Below, in pieces: positions 45,190 to 54,927 of a stretch of DNA of 64,000 bases. Where the stretch lies: positions 37,463 to 101,462 of the forward strand of contig JAFGQN010000172.1 in the NCBI GenBank assembly GCA_016935665.1. Direction: 5' to 3'. The first letter of the stretch is position 1. Each line of letters starts with the position of its first letter. Below the pieces are notes generated by a model, which saw only the letters and a program-made list of their open reading frames with translations, did not search any database and was not told the DNA's origin. Source of the DNA: Deltaproteobacteria bacterium (GTDB lineage: Bacteria; Myxococcota_A; Polyangia; JAAYKL01). Made by a program: the position numbers and the translations under genes.

Positions 45190-47193
45190 ATGGTACGGAT
45201 TAGTTTGCTTATAATTGGATTGCTGTCGGTGGTCTGGACAACCGCCTGCAGTCCCGACAGTGATTTGTCCAAACCGGACCCGCGGGATTTGTCCGATGCG
45301 GACAGCGACACCGACGGTGACAGCGACTCGGATGGTGACAGCGACTCGGATGGTGACTCGGATTCAGATGGCGATAGTGATAGCGATGAGGATGTTTGCG
45401 GTGACGGGGTGCTGGGGGAAACAGAAGTGTGTGATGATAAAAATAAAGACAGTGGAGACGGTTGCACAGGGGATTGTCAGCAGGTGGAAGATGGGTACAC
45501 CTGCCAGCCTCCCGGATTTCCATGTCACCGTGTTGCCCGGTGTGGCGATGGCGACGTGTTGCTGCCGGAGATGTGCGACGATGGCAACACGGACAACGAC
45601 GATGGTTGCAGCGCCAAGTGTCAGGTGGAGATTGGCTGGAAATGTTCGGGAGAGCCAAAGAGTAAGTGTTCCCGGACCACGTGTGGCGATAAAAAAAAGG
45701 AAGGCGCAGAGGGGTGCGATGACGGCAACCGCCTGCCTTTTGATGGCTGCGATGCGAATTGTCAGAAAGAACCCGACTGCAAAGGAGGCGCGTGCACCTC
45801 GGAATGTGGTGACGGCATGGTGTTGAATGGTGAAGAATGTGATGACGGCAACACCATTGATGGCGATGGCTGTTCTTCGGCGTGCAAGGAAGAAGACGGC
45901 TTTAAATGTGACGAAGACATTGAATTGGGCGAATCCATGGAAGTGCCGGTGATATACAAAGATTTCATCGAAGGGAAACACCCGGATTTTGAGCAGACCG
46001 AGTTCGAAGTATTAGACACTCGCTCGGATGATGATCCGTATTACAGCTGTGACGATCCATCGCCAGACATGGTACTGCCCGATCTTTCTGCAGCAGGTAA
46101 GCCCGTGCGCAACACCACAACAGACTATGATGACGAAGATATTGGTATTAATCCCAAAGAGTGTGACGATATAGAGTCGGCGGAGAGTTTTGAAAAGTGG
46201 TTTGATCACTCCGCAACTGATGGATCAGTGATTTCCACCACAATGATTCTGTGGCAGAACGACGATGGCGAGTATGTGAACCGATGGCTCTCCGATGGCA
46301 CCCAGTGGTCACGCATCCTGGATTTCGAAGACGAAAATACGCCTTCTGACGCCGGCGCGGATCACCCCCTGTGGATGAGCGGTGACGATAATTTTGATTG
46401 TGACGACAACGGAGAATTCGATGAGGATAGCATGATTTGTTTATCCCCATGTGAACCCTGGGGGGACGAACAGACCTGCGCTATTGAGTTTGAAAAAGTG
46501 GATAGAGAGTACTACGACGGCAGTCCGGTGTTCTTTCCCCTCGACGGTGAAGGCATCGATACCAAAACATATACCGCCAAAATCGCGGACAATGTGTACG
46601 AGGGACTCTGGATTTGGGAGGATACATTTCTCGATGTCAATGAGGTGGATGTTCCAAATGATTACGAGACGAAACACAATTTCTTTTTTACAAGTGAAGT
46701 TCATTTCTGGTTTCAGTACGACAATTCTGCCAAGCAGAAATTCAACTTTGTAGGGGACGACGACGTGTGGGTATTCGTAAATCGCAAGCTGGCAGTGGAT
46801 TTGGGCGGCATGCATGCGCCGGTGGAGGGTGGATTTACCTTACAGAATCTGGAAAGCAGCCATGGCCTTGAAAACGGCAAAGTTTACGAGATTGCCATCT
46901 TTCAGGCGGAACGGCAGCGGGACGGATCCAGTTACAAACTGACGCTCAGTGGATTTGATACCGCCCGAAGCGAGTGCACCCCCAAATGCGGCGATGGCAT
47001 TGTGTCGCTGGGTGAGGAATGCGATGACAAGGTGAACGAAGGCGGTTACGGCAAATGCGGTCCTGGCTGCAAGCTGGACAAGTTCTGTGGGGATGGCGAT
47101 ATACAGGAGGAATACGGCGAGGAATGCGACGACGGGAACTTCAGAAATAACGATAAGTGCCCCGCCTCCTGCACATTCCCCAAGGTGGAATAA
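45190..47193 (+). CDS. Fibro-slime domain lipoprotein with DUF4215 repeats and Asp-Ser stalk
   Basis: 667 residues, GGAGG six bases before ATG 45190. The signal peptide ends in 'VWTTAC' (C20), then an Asp-Ser-Gly stalk (about 36-67). Four to five 'CGDG...E.CDDGN...GDGCS..C' DUF4215/Cys-rich repeats follow (about 69-235). The fibro-slime domain comes next ('VPVIYKDFIEGKHPDF' ... 'FNFVGDDDVWVFVNRKLAVD'), rich in acidic calcium-type loops, and more 'CGDGIVSLGEECDD' repeats close the protein. Fibro-slime domains were described in Dictyostelium and some bacteria as extracellular matrix or adhesion modules. Surface adhesin is the best guess. Confidence 0.88.
   Translation: MVRISLLIIGLLSVVWTTACSPDSDLSKPDPRDLSDADSDTDGDSDSDGDSDSDGDSDSDGDSDSDEDVCGDGVLGETEVCDDKNKDSGDGCTGDCQQVEDGYTCQPPGFPCHRVARCGDGDVLLPEMCDDGNTDNDDGCSAKCQVEIGWKCSGEPKSKCSRTTCGDKKKEGAEGCDDGNRLPFDGCDANCQKEPDCKGGACTSECGDGMVLNGEECDDGNTIDGDGCSSACKEEDGFKCDEDIELGESMEVPVIYKDFIEGKHPDFEQTEFEVLDTRSDDDPYYSCDDPSPDMVLPDLSAAGKPVRNTTTDYDDEDIGINPKECDDIESAESFEKWFDHSATDGSVISTTMILWQNDDGEYVNRWLSDGTQWSRILDFEDENTPSDAGADHPLWMSGDDNFDCDDNGEFDEDSMICLSPCEPWGDEQTCAIEFEKVDREYYDGSPVFFPLDGEGIDTKTYTAKIADNVYEGLWIWEDTFLDVNEVDVPNDYETKHNFFFTSEVHFWFQYDNSAKQKFNFVGDDDVWVFVNRKLAVDLGGMHAPVEGGFTLQNLESSHGLENGKVYEIAIFQAERQRDGSSYKLTLSGFDTARSECTPKCGDGIVSLGEECDDKVNEGGYGKCGPGCKLDKFCGDGDIQEEYGEECDDGNFRNNDKCPASCTFPKVE
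45295..45390 (+). repeat. Asp-Ser-Gly stalk repeats of the fibro-slime lipoprotein
   Basis: Tandem 18- and 12-base units of the type GGTGACAGCGACTCGGAT encode 32 alternating Asp/Ser/Gly residues. Confidence 0.8.
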
Positions 47194-47314
47194 AGACCAT
47201 CGTCTCAATTGGGTAATTTATTGAATTTGTGCCTTGAAATAAACGGTTCTTCCCTGTTCAATTTCACCGTAGATTAAAATCGTTAAAAATTTGTCAATCG
47301 AAGGAGGAATCCGC

Positions 47315-48814
47315 ATGTCGAGTCCGGCCATTATGGCCATTGATCAGGGAACCACCAGCAGTCGGGCGATGGTATTCAATCCTAAAGGGGAGATTCTCGC
47401 CGTGGCGCAGGAACCGTTTGCCCAGATGCTTCCAAAGGACGGGTGGGTGGAACACGATGCGGAAGTGATTTGGGCCACGACTTTGAAAGTGATTCGTGAG
47501 GCCGCACTGAAAGCTGAAGCGGTGTCCGGTCCAGTTTTGGCCATTGGCATTACCAATCAGCGGGAAACCACGATTGTTTGGGACAGGCAAAACGGCAAAC
47601 CGCTCTATCCCGCAATTGTCTGGCAGGATCGACGTACTGCAAAGGTGTGCAGTGATCTTGTAGCTGCGGGACTGGCATCCGATATTGCGTCCCGCACCGG
47701 TCTAATCATCGATCCGTATTTTTCGGCCACCAAAGTCGCATGGATTCTGGACAATGTGCCAAAGGCGCGTCGGCGCGCCGAAACGGGGCAGCTGGCCTTT
47801 GGCACCGTGGATTCGTTTCTCATCTGGCGCCTGACGGGCGGTAAAGTGCATGCCACAGACGCCACCAATGCCAGTCGCACCAGTTTGTACAATATTCATC
47901 TGGACCAATGGGATACGGATTTACTGCGCATTTTTAATGTACCGGCTTCCGTCTTGCCAGAAGTTCGCGACAGCGCTGCGGCGTTTGGCCATACCCTTCG
48001 GGATATTCTGGGGTATCCAGTGCCGATTCTGGGCGTTGCCGGCGATCAGCAGGCAGCGGCCATTGGTCAGTGCTGTTTTTCTAAAGGACAGATAAAAAGC
48101 ACCTTTGGCACTGGCTGTTTTGTATTGATGAATACGGGGAACGAGGTGATTCCGTCGGAATCCCGATTGCTCTCCACCATTGCTTATCGCCTGAACGGAA
48201 CATGCACGTATGCTTTGGAAGGATCGATTTTTATTGCGGGTGCAGCAATTCAATGGCTGCGGGATGAACTGGGTATTCTCAAGAGCGCAGAGGCGTCTGC
48301 TGCGTTGGCAGCCAGTCTCAGTGGCAATTCGGGGGTGTACATGGTGCCTGCATTTACCGGACTCGGCGCTCCATATTGGGACCCCGATGCTCGCGGCACC
48401 ATCTGTGGATTGTCTCGGGGAACCGGTCCTGCGGAGCTGGTTCGTGCGGCGTTGGAGTCGGTGGCCTATCAGACAAACGATTTGCTTTTGGCCATGGCGG
48501 CGGATGGGATTCACCCCACCGTGCTGAAAGTGGATGGGGCAATGGCGGCCAACGATTGGCTCATGCGGTTTCTGGCCAATATCACCACCTTGAATATTGA
48601 GCGGCCCAGCTCAATGGAAACCACGGCGCTGGGAGCCGCTTTTCTCGCCGGCTACCAGGCGGGAATTTACACGTCTCTTGAAGAACTGACGGCCACGTGG
48701 CGCTGCCATCGACGGTTTCATCCAACAATGACGGGCGACGAACGAAAAATGTTGCTCAATGGATGGCGGGACGCCGTGGGCCGCACCACTCCAGCCCCAT
48801 CGCTTCAACATTAA
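47315..48814 (+). CDS. glpK: Glycerol kinase
   Basis: 499 residues from ATG 47315 (GGAGG eight bases upstream; the TTG at 47291 lies before this box). '[15 protein letters not shown]' is the phosphate-1 loop, '[30 protein letters not shown]' is covered only in part here (ITNQRETT and WQDRRT), and '[15 protein letters not shown]' with '[10 protein letters not shown]' are FGGY-family signatures. It converts glycerol to sn-glycerol 3-phosphate with ATP. glpF and glpD are not in the window. Confidence 0.97.
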   Translation: MSSPAIMAIDQGTTSSRAMVFNPKGEILAVAQEPFAQMLPKDGWVEHDAEVIWATTLKVIREAALKAEAVSGPVLAIGITNQRETTIVWDRQNGKPLYPAIVWQDRRTAKVCSDLVAAGLASDIASRTGLIIDPYFSATKVAWILDNVPKARRRAETGQLAFGTVDSFLIWRLTGGKVHATDATNASRTSLYNIHLDQWDTDLLRIFNVPASVLPEVRDSAAAFGHTLRDILGYPVPILGVAGDQQAAAIGQCCFSKGQIKSTFGTGCFVLMNTGNEVIPSESRLLSTIAYRLNGTCTYALEGSIFIAGAAIQWLRDELGILKSAEASAALAASLSGNSGVYMVPAFTGLGAPYWDPDARGTICGLSRGTGPAELVRAALESVAYQTNDLLLAMAADGIHPTVLKVDGAMAANDWLMRFLANITTLNIERPSSMETTALGAAFLAGYQAGIYTSLEELTATWRCHRRFHPTMTGDERKMLLNGWRDAVGRTTPAPSLQH

Positions 48815-48856
48815 CAAAAAACGCTCTGTATGCTCCAATCTGATACAATCGCGATT

Positions 48857-48876
48857 GGGCAAAAGCCCCCTTTTTT
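48857..48876 (+). terminator. Possible terminator after glpK
   Basis: GGGC-AAAA-GCCC with two extra C's and a run of six T, 42 bases after the glpK stop. The stem is short (four pairs), so efficiency is doubtful. Confidence 0.4.
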
Positions 48877-48940
48877 GATTTTTTTTGAGCCGCATGCGGG
48901 ATACGCGGCCAAGTAAGGCAGCATAAACAGGAGGTAACAG

Positions 48941-50530
48941 ATGACGAAAACATTTTTATTATTGGGGACGGCCTGGCTGCTTTTTGCATCGCTGCTTTGG
49001 GGATGCAATATCACCGAAGACTTGCTTGAGAATGTGGATTCCGAGACCAGCAGCGCCGGAAATTCAGATGGGGATAGCGATTCGGATGGGGATAGCGATT
49101 CGGATGGTGACAGTGATTCCGATGGCGATTCGGATTCGGATGGGGACAGCGATTCGAATGAACCCTCTGATACCGATTCAAGTTCGTTGAACGTTTGCGT
49201 TTACAACGGGAAAACGTATAAAGACGGCGATACGTTCGACGCCATGGACGGTTGCAACAGCTGTTGGTGTGTTATAGAATCGGACGGCACACCGGTGACG
49301 TCCTGCACCATAATGGAATGCATCATTGAGTGCGCCGATCTTGATGAAGCGACGTGTATTTCCAATCCAGATTGTTCCCCGGTGACGGCGAATGTAATCG
49401 CGCTGGACGCATGGTGCATAAATACAGGTGTCTACGCTGGATGCGCTCCGGCCGATCAGGAGTGTGGCGCGGCAATAACCTATGCATTGCTCGATAATGA
49501 GTGTTGGGAATTCTCAGATACCTGTGTACCAGATAACAGGGCGTGGGAAGCAATTGGCGGCGACAGGGTGAAGGTGTGTGCCGGCAGCCCGGATACCTGG
49601 GGCGTGACGGCCTGCGGGACTCCGGATTGTGAATACGATGGCGCCACGTACAAAAACGGCGAGACCTTCGCGGCATCCGACGGCTGCAATACCTGTTCCT
49701 GCGTTGTCGACGCCGCTGGAAATGGGCAGGTGGCGTGTACCGAAATGGCCTGTATCGAACCGTGCGTTCATTTAAATGAAAAAGAGTGCGATCAGGTGAA
49801 AAGCTGCGCCCCCATTATGGGATACCTGGTGGATCCCGATAACAGGTGCCATGGCGACCTGACGTTCACCGGCTGCCAACCCACGAACACCGCATGCGGC
49901 GATGCCGAAACATGGGCGACGCGCGATGGCGAGTGCTGGTGGTTCTTAAGTACCTGCCTGCCAAAGAATGTCACCTTTGATGTGGTGGACGGCGACCCCA
50001 ATGTGGCCTGTGGCATTGACGACAGCAATCTGACCCGCTGCGCCAGGGCCACGTGTGAATTTCTTTCCGATGACTGCTGTTCCAGCGATTGTGACTGCCC
50101 CATGCCCGACGGTTCTCAGTGTGTTCCCACCCATATCCAGGACGACGGTGTGATAATGGGAAAATGCAAGGGCTTCAGTGGCCAACCCCAAACCGAATGC
50201 TGGTCCAAAAATGATTGTGGGTACGCTGAGTTTTGCGAAGGCGCCAATATATGCGGCTGTGAAATGATGTGTTTTGCCGCCGATGTTCAGGGCAAATGCG
50301 TTAGCGCCTCCAGCAATGCCTGTGACATCAACGGGGCAACGGATGAATGCCCTCCTAATTACCATTGCGTTGAGATGGGTGATCAGGGCGACATTTGTCT
50401 TCACAATCCCGAGGATATGCAGTGCTGGTCTAATGCCGATTGCGAAAGCAATGCCGTCTGCAGCGGAGCAACTCTGTGTGGGTCATTGGTGAATTGTGTG
50501 TCGGCGCCTGGTACCTGTGTACCTGAATAG
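48941..50530 (+). CDS. Lipoprotein with Asp-Ser stalk and duplicated VWC-like Cys-rich domains
   Basis: 529 residues, GGAGG six bases upstream. Signal ends in 'SLLWGC' (C22). Asp-Ser-Gly stalk at 42-72. Then two related blocks: 'CVYNGKTYKDGDTFDAMDGC' (about 87-) and 'CEYDGATYKNGETFAASDGC' (about 230-). These match the opening of von Willebrand factor C/chordin-type modules, each followed by a 100-residue Cys-rich part. A third Cys-rich region ('CCSSDCDCPMPDGSQC') ends the protein. Extracellular disulfide-bonded binding protein is likely; ligand unknown. Confidence 0.82.
   Translation: MTKTFLLLGTAWLLFASLLWGCNITEDLLENVDSETSSAGNSDGDSDSDGDSDSDGDSDSDGDSDSDGDSDSNEPSDTDSSSLNVCVYNGKTYKDGDTFDAMDGCNSCWCVIESDGTPVTSCTIMECIIECADLDEATCISNPDCSPVTANVIALDAWCINTGVYAGCAPADQECGAAITYALLDNECWEFSDTCVPDNRAWEAIGGDRVKVCAGSPDTWGVTACGTPDCEYDGATYKNGETFAASDGCNTCSCVVDAAGNGQVACTEMACIEPCVHLNEKECDQVKSCAPIMGYLVDPDNRCHGDLTFTGCQPTNTACGDAETWATRDGECWWFLSTCLPKNVTFDVVDGDPNVACGIDDSNLTRCARATCEFLSDDCCSSDCDCPMPDGSQCVPTHIQDDGVIMGKCKGFSGQPQTECWSKNDCGYAEFCEGANICGCEMMCFAADVQGKCVSASSNACDINGATDECPPNYHCVEMGDQGDICLHNPEDMQCWSNADCESNAVCSGATLCGSLVNCVSAPGTCVPE
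49064..49156 (+). repeat. Asp-Ser-Gly stalk repeats
   Basis: Tandem GATGGGGATAGCGATTCG-type 18-base units, near identical for the first two copies, encode residues 42-72. Confidence 0.8.
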
Positions 50531-50744
50531 TTCAACCGCTCCTTCAATCATCTGCCTTTATTATTTCCCAATTGTAACGTAACCACCGCAGTTTTATCGG
50601 GAAGTTGGATTGGCGCGACGCAATGTGCATTTGACATTGTCAGCGCTCCTGTTTTATTTAATCTGCAAACGAAATGGCAGACGCGAAAATATGCAGGAAG
50701 ATGTGATCACGGCTCGCTGCGTCTGGCAGAATGCGTGCGCGTCT

Positions 50745-51410
50745 TCAGGCAGTGTCCCGGGCGAGGAAATGAAAATCGAAATGGGAGAGCGATGGCAACA
50801 CCGCATCTGCATTGAGGAAACTGGAGGAGTGGAGCCGTTTTTTATCGGGTATGGCGATGCATGTCATCCCGGCCGCTTTAGCGGCAATGACACCATTTGG
50901 GGAATCCTCGAATACCAGACACTCGGCGCTCGACAGGCGCAGTCGTCTGGCGCATTCCAGAAAAACCAGTGGATGCGGTTTACCGAAGGCCAGTTTTTCG
51001 GCGGACTGAATCACTTCGAACAGAGAGGCGATGCCCAGTCTGCTCAGGGTTGCGTCTATCAGTCTGGAAGGAGATGACGAAGCCAGGGCCACCCGAAAGC
51101 CCCGTTGCAAAAATGACTCGATGACATACGGGACGCCGGGCATGGGCACTCCGCTGCTGTTGACTTTGTCGATAACCCTGTTCAGAATCTGTTCCGCGAC
51201 AACGTCTATGGGATACCTGGTCGCGTCCCATTGAAACTGCCGATGTCGGAGTTTCACTATTTCGGTAATGGGCGTTCCGGTGGTTTCGGCACACATTTCC
51301 ATGGTGAATGGCAGTCCGATGGCGTTGAAAATCTGAATCTCCGCTTCTTCCCAGAACGGTTCGGAATCAATAAGCAACCCATCCATATCAAAAATAACAG
51401 CTTGAATCAT
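50745..51410 (-). CDS. HAD-superfamily sugar-phosphate phosphatase
   Basis: 221 residues from ATG 51410. Motif I is 'VIFDMDGLLIDSE', motif II 'ALASSSPSRL', and motif III/IV 'FGKPHPLVFLECA' with 'LVFEDSPNG'. The cap type and motifs match the beta-phosphoglucomutase/YniC (hexitol and 2-deoxyglucose-6-phosphate phosphatase) group. It hydrolyses small sugar phosphates; exact substrate is not fixed by sequence. A short AAGGCG precedes the start. Confidence 0.92.
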   Translation of the reverse strand: MIQAVIFDMDGLLIDSEPFWEEAEIQIFNAIGLPFTMEMCAETTGTPITEIVKLRHRQFQWDATRYPIDVVAEQILNRVIDKVNSSGVPMPGVPYVIESFLQRGFRVALASSSPSRLIDATLSRLGIASLFEVIQSAEKLAFGKPHPLVFLECARRLRLSSAECLVFEDSPNGVIAAKAAGMTCIAIPDKKRLHSSSFLNADAVLPSLSHFDFHFLARDTA

Positions 51411-51590
51411 ATGCGCCTTATCTATCTCCAGAGACAGTGCCACTCTGAATTGCTGGATGCAATATAGGTCGCCGGATGGCATTTATCAACAGGTCTCGGA
51501 TGAAAATGGGCGCGTTACTAAATAGCGGCGTGTCCTCCCCGCCAAAAGTGCTAACATATGGAAGCTGAATTTCGTTTGAAAGGAGCAGGT

Positions 51591-53360
51591 ATGCGCGGAA
51601 CGAAAATACTGAGTTGTTGTTTTGTATGGGTTGTCATGGCTGGATGCCAGGACACTGGTGCTTCGAGCCCCACGGATACGAATACCGGTACGGATGCGGA
51701 TACCGGTACAATAACGGATACAGAAACGTATACGGGTTCCGATTCGGGAACCGGGACGAATGGCGGCACAGACAGCACGTCGGAATCGAATCAGGGCACG
51801 GATTCGAGTTCAACGATTTTGCCTCCGGATTCGGGGATTGGGATAAATTTGAGTTTTCCCGAAAGAGGCGGCACATTCGTGGATGTGGTGAAGGAAAATT
51901 ATCGCTGGAATAAAAACGGCAGTGATCTGACGGCGGCAGAGGTGGACGCAAAAGGGTGGCCCAAAGTGGATGCGCAGTTTGTGTGGGACAATCGTCCGGT
52001 GGCGGAATGGGCGGGCGAGATTGATGACCCCGAAGAATATCGCATTAATATTTCGGGCACGTACAGATGTTCGCTTAAAGGACAGGCCACAGTTTCGGGC
52101 AATACCGGAGGCACGGTTGAAAATCTGACATATGACGCCGCGACGAATACCACAACGTTTGATTTTGTGATTCCTGAACCGTCGGGCGCCGGGTATGGAT
52201 TTGTACTTATTGATTTTACACAGACCCGGCGAAATCCGGGCGATACGGCAGAAAGTGGATTCACCGAGTTTAAATTGTTCAGGCCGGGATATGCGCTCAC
52301 TACAGACAAGGTGTTCACCGATGCGTTTATCGCTGCGCTGCAAGGGGTTGCATTTGAGGCCATTCGATTTATGCCGTTTGTGGGCACCAATGATGTGGAG
52401 CAAACCTGGCCACAGGTAACCGAGTGGTCCATGCGCAAACTGCTCGATGACGCGTCGCAGGCGCGCCTTGGTCCCATTGGAAAATTCGACAATGCCGCGT
52501 GGGAATACGTGATAATGCTGGGTAACATGCTGCGAAAGGACATTTGGATTTGCATTCCCAACAGCGCCACCACCGAATATGTGCGCAATCTGGCGCAACT
52601 CATCAACGACAACCTGGATTCGGACTTGAACGTGTACCTGGAGAACTCCAACGAAGTGTGGAACGGCATTTTTCCACAACAGGCATGGAACGTGGCAGAG
52701 GCACAGGACCTGGGCATTGAGGAACACCAGAATCACGCGAGGCGAACGGTGCAGCTGGCCAATATATTTGCCGAAGTAATGGGAACGTCGGCGTTGAATA
52801 CGCGGGTTCGCGCCATTTTGTGCAGTCATCAACCCATGCTGAAATGGTGGGTGGTGCCCATGCTGGAGTATATTCGCGACAATATGGGCACGCCTTCTGA
52901 TTTCCTTTATGGCATTGCCAGCCAGGCGTACTTTTCCATGCCCATGGAAGATGGGCAGAGCATAGCGGATATTTTAGCCGCCGCCCGCACCAATATTACC
53001 TCCCAGATTGATGAAACCGGTGGCACCAACGAGGCCGGACGCATGCAGTGGATTGCCACAGCAGCGGAATGGGGACTTCCGGGCGGGTATTTCATTTACG
53101 AAGGGGGCGCCCATCCCGACCTTGGAAACCTCACTAATATTGACAATGTGATCAATGCCGAACGGGATGCAGAGATGGGGGAACTGCTGAAATACAACTA
53201 CAAAGATGCATTTTTAGATCTGGGCGGCAACATGGCCATGCATTTCATTCTCAGCAGTGCCTATACCCGCTACGGCAGCTTCGGCCTCACCGACGACATC
53301 AACACTCCCGAACGAAACTTCAAGTATGCCGCTGTCAGAAATGTGGCGGCGGGTAACTGA
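51591..53360 (+). CDS. Lipoprotein with Thr/Asp/Ser stalk and glycosidase-like (TIM barrel) domain
   Basis: 589 residues from ATG 51591 (AAGGAG five bases upstream). Signal ends in 'VVMAGC' (C19). A Thr/Asp/Gly/Ser stalk (about 22-80) precedes a domain of about 500 residues. 'VYLENSNEVWNG' has the Asn-Glu of a GH-A type acid/base, and 'EWSMRKLLDDA' and 'FIYEGGAHPD' could supply other barrel loops. The sequence resembles proteins annotated as cellulose-binding or GH-like in myxobacteria. Hydrolase activity is inferred; a catalytic nucleophile was not identified with certainty. Confidence 0.72.
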   Translation: MRGTKILSCCFVWVVMAGCQDTGASSPTDTNTGTDADTGTITDTETYTGSDSGTGTNGGTDSTSESNQGTDSSSTILPPDSGIGINLSFPERGGTFVDVVKENYRWNKNGSDLTAAEVDAKGWPKVDAQFVWDNRPVAEWAGEIDDPEEYRINISGTYRCSLKGQATVSGNTGGTVENLTYDAATNTTTFDFVIPEPSGAGYGFVLIDFTQTRRNPGDTAESGFTEFKLFRPGYALTTDKVFTDAFIAALQGVAFEAIRFMPFVGTNDVEQTWPQVTEWSMRKLLDDASQARLGPIGKFDNAAWEYVIMLGNMLRKDIWICIPNSATTEYVRNLAQLINDNLDSDLNVYLENSNEVWNGIFPQQAWNVAEAQDLGIEEHQNHARRTVQLANIFAEVMGTSALNTRVRAILCSHQPMLKWWVVPMLEYIRDNMGTPSDFLYGIASQAYFSMPMEDGQSIADILAAARTNITSQIDETGGTNEAGRMQWIATAAEWGLPGGYFIYEGGAHPDLGNLTNIDNVINAERDAEMGELLKYNYKDAFLDLGGNMAMHFILSSAYTRYGSFGLTDDINTPERNFKYAAVRNVAAGN

Positions 53361-53392
53361 CCCCCGTCAATAACTTCGAAAGCGAGCAGACA

Positions 53393-54595
53393 TTAATAGC
53401 TGCCCTCCGGCAAAATGGTGTATCCGATGCGTGCTGTCACGCGGAGGTCGGGAAGTGTTGGGTCTTTATCCACAGAGATGCTGTAGGAAATTCCCTGTTT
53501 GTCCTGGTTTTTTGCCGCCTGATCCACAAATGCGTAAAAGTATCGAAAGTTGTTGCCGTTTTCTTCGGGGAAGAAAATGGACACCGGTGACTCCACCAGC
53601 TCGTGAGGAAAATAGTACAATCCTCCCATGGTTCCAAATGTGACCGACGCCATTAATGGATCGGGCGCGTCGTGAGTGGTGGCCACATCCGGGTCTGCAA
53701 AGCGCATTTCCAAAAGCATTTTGGCATGTGTGTCCTTGTCGGCATCCCATTTCTCGGCGCGATCATAGGTATGCAGTGAAAAAAGCGTATTGGTGGCGGT
53801 AAGAATGTCCGTCATCTCAATCACGTTGAATCCTTCAGTGACATCGCCGTAATTGGCGGAACCGGACATGGACAGACCGATTCCCATGTCCGGAGCTTCC
53901 CATCCCACCAGCCCAAGAGTGGGGTGGTAATACCCCGCACCGTTAATCAGTGTACCGGACAGGGGGAGTCCAGACATTTCAAACGTCCCTTCCACTTCGA
54001 ACTTCCGGCAGCCCATGATGGGGCCCATTTTGGACATCAGGGTCACATCATCTTCCACCGGGCCATAGGTGACTTCCACAGGGATGGTTTGACCGAGGGC
54101 CGATAATTCGATGGTGGCTGAACGGGTTTCGCCGGTGGTCATCTCATCCATGTTAATCACAACGGGTTCCGCCAGCTCAATTTCCTCTCCGGGCCAAATG
54201 TCAAGAGCCGGCAATCCCGTGAGTGTTCCAATAAATCCAGTGCCTTCCAGCGTGGTGATGTAAATGGTGCCATCGGGTTCCACTGCGGCGGTCACTTTAC
54301 CGCTGTTGTCTGATCCCGTGGACAGTTCGTCACTTTTAGCAGTAACAAACCCGCCCAGATATTCATTGGTTGTTCGTCCATCGATTTCTTTTTCAGTTCC
54401 GGGTATCTTTTCCAGCTTCAACACCGCTTCGCTATTGCCAGGCACCGTGCCCTCAAAAACAGTAGCGGTGTTGGCATCCCATTTCTGAAAAGGCGCTTTT
54501 TCAACATCCAGATGTCCTTCTCCCTCTTCGTCCTTTGAGCAGGCGGCTATCATCGCTGCCATTATCACAAATCCGATTGTTGTTTTTCGCATCAT
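53393..54595 (-). CDS. Lipoprotein of unknown function
   Basis: 400 residues. Signal ends in 'AAMIAAC' (C19), then an acidic N-terminus. No repeats; the mature part looks all-beta ('YGPVEDDVTLMSKMGPIMG', 'GTFEMSGLPLSGTLINGAGYY') with no recognised catalytic motif. It converges with the glycosidase-like gene, 32 bases away. GGAG lies nine bases before the first of two adjacent ATGs; either may be used. Confidence 0.75.
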   Translation of the reverse strand: MMRKTTIGFVIMAAMIAACSKDEEGEGHLDVEKAPFQKWDANTATVFEGTVPGNSEAVLKLEKIPGTEKEIDGRTTNEYLGGFVTAKSDELSTGSDNSGKVTAAVEPDGTIYITTLEGTGFIGTLTGLPALDIWPGEEIELAEPVVINMDEMTTGETRSATIELSALGQTIPVEVTYGPVEDDVTLMSKMGPIMGCRKFEVEGTFEMSGLPLSGTLINGAGYYHPTLGLVGWEAPDMGIGLSMSGSANYGDVTEGFNVIEMTDILTATNTLFSLHTYDRAEKWDADKDTHAKMLLEMRFADPDVATTHDAPDPLMASVTFGTMGGLYYFPHELVESPVSIFFPEENGNNFRYFYAFVDQAAKNQDKQGISYSISVDKDPTLPDLRVTARIGYTILPEGSY

Positions 54596-54927
54596 GTGGT
54601 GTCACTCCATCTCGGTTATCGCCGCAATACCTCATGGCATTGACCGGTAGGCAAGAACGCATCAATGAACAGGTGTATGCTGTTGCCAGGGATGCGTCGT
54701 TTTCGCCAAATAAAATGTATCTGCAATTAGGATAACGGCAATTGGGGGATATTTGAAAACGACCAGTGGATATGGTTGGAATGTGGAGTTTCAATAGAAA
54801 AGTCCTGTCGTTTCTGTTGAAAGACATGTACTGTATCGCAGTTGAATGTATTTTCTTTTTTCAGACGACTGTCGCGTTTTGACAGCATCGCACGTTTGGT
54901 GAACAAAAAGTGTTACGGCGGTTGTTG
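54596..54927. other. Intergenic region, nothing recognised
   Basis: 332 bases between the leftward lipoprotein and a degraded lipoprotein frame. A TTGACA occurs near 54878 but no matching -10 was seen. No RNA gene or repeat noticed. Confidence 0.4.
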
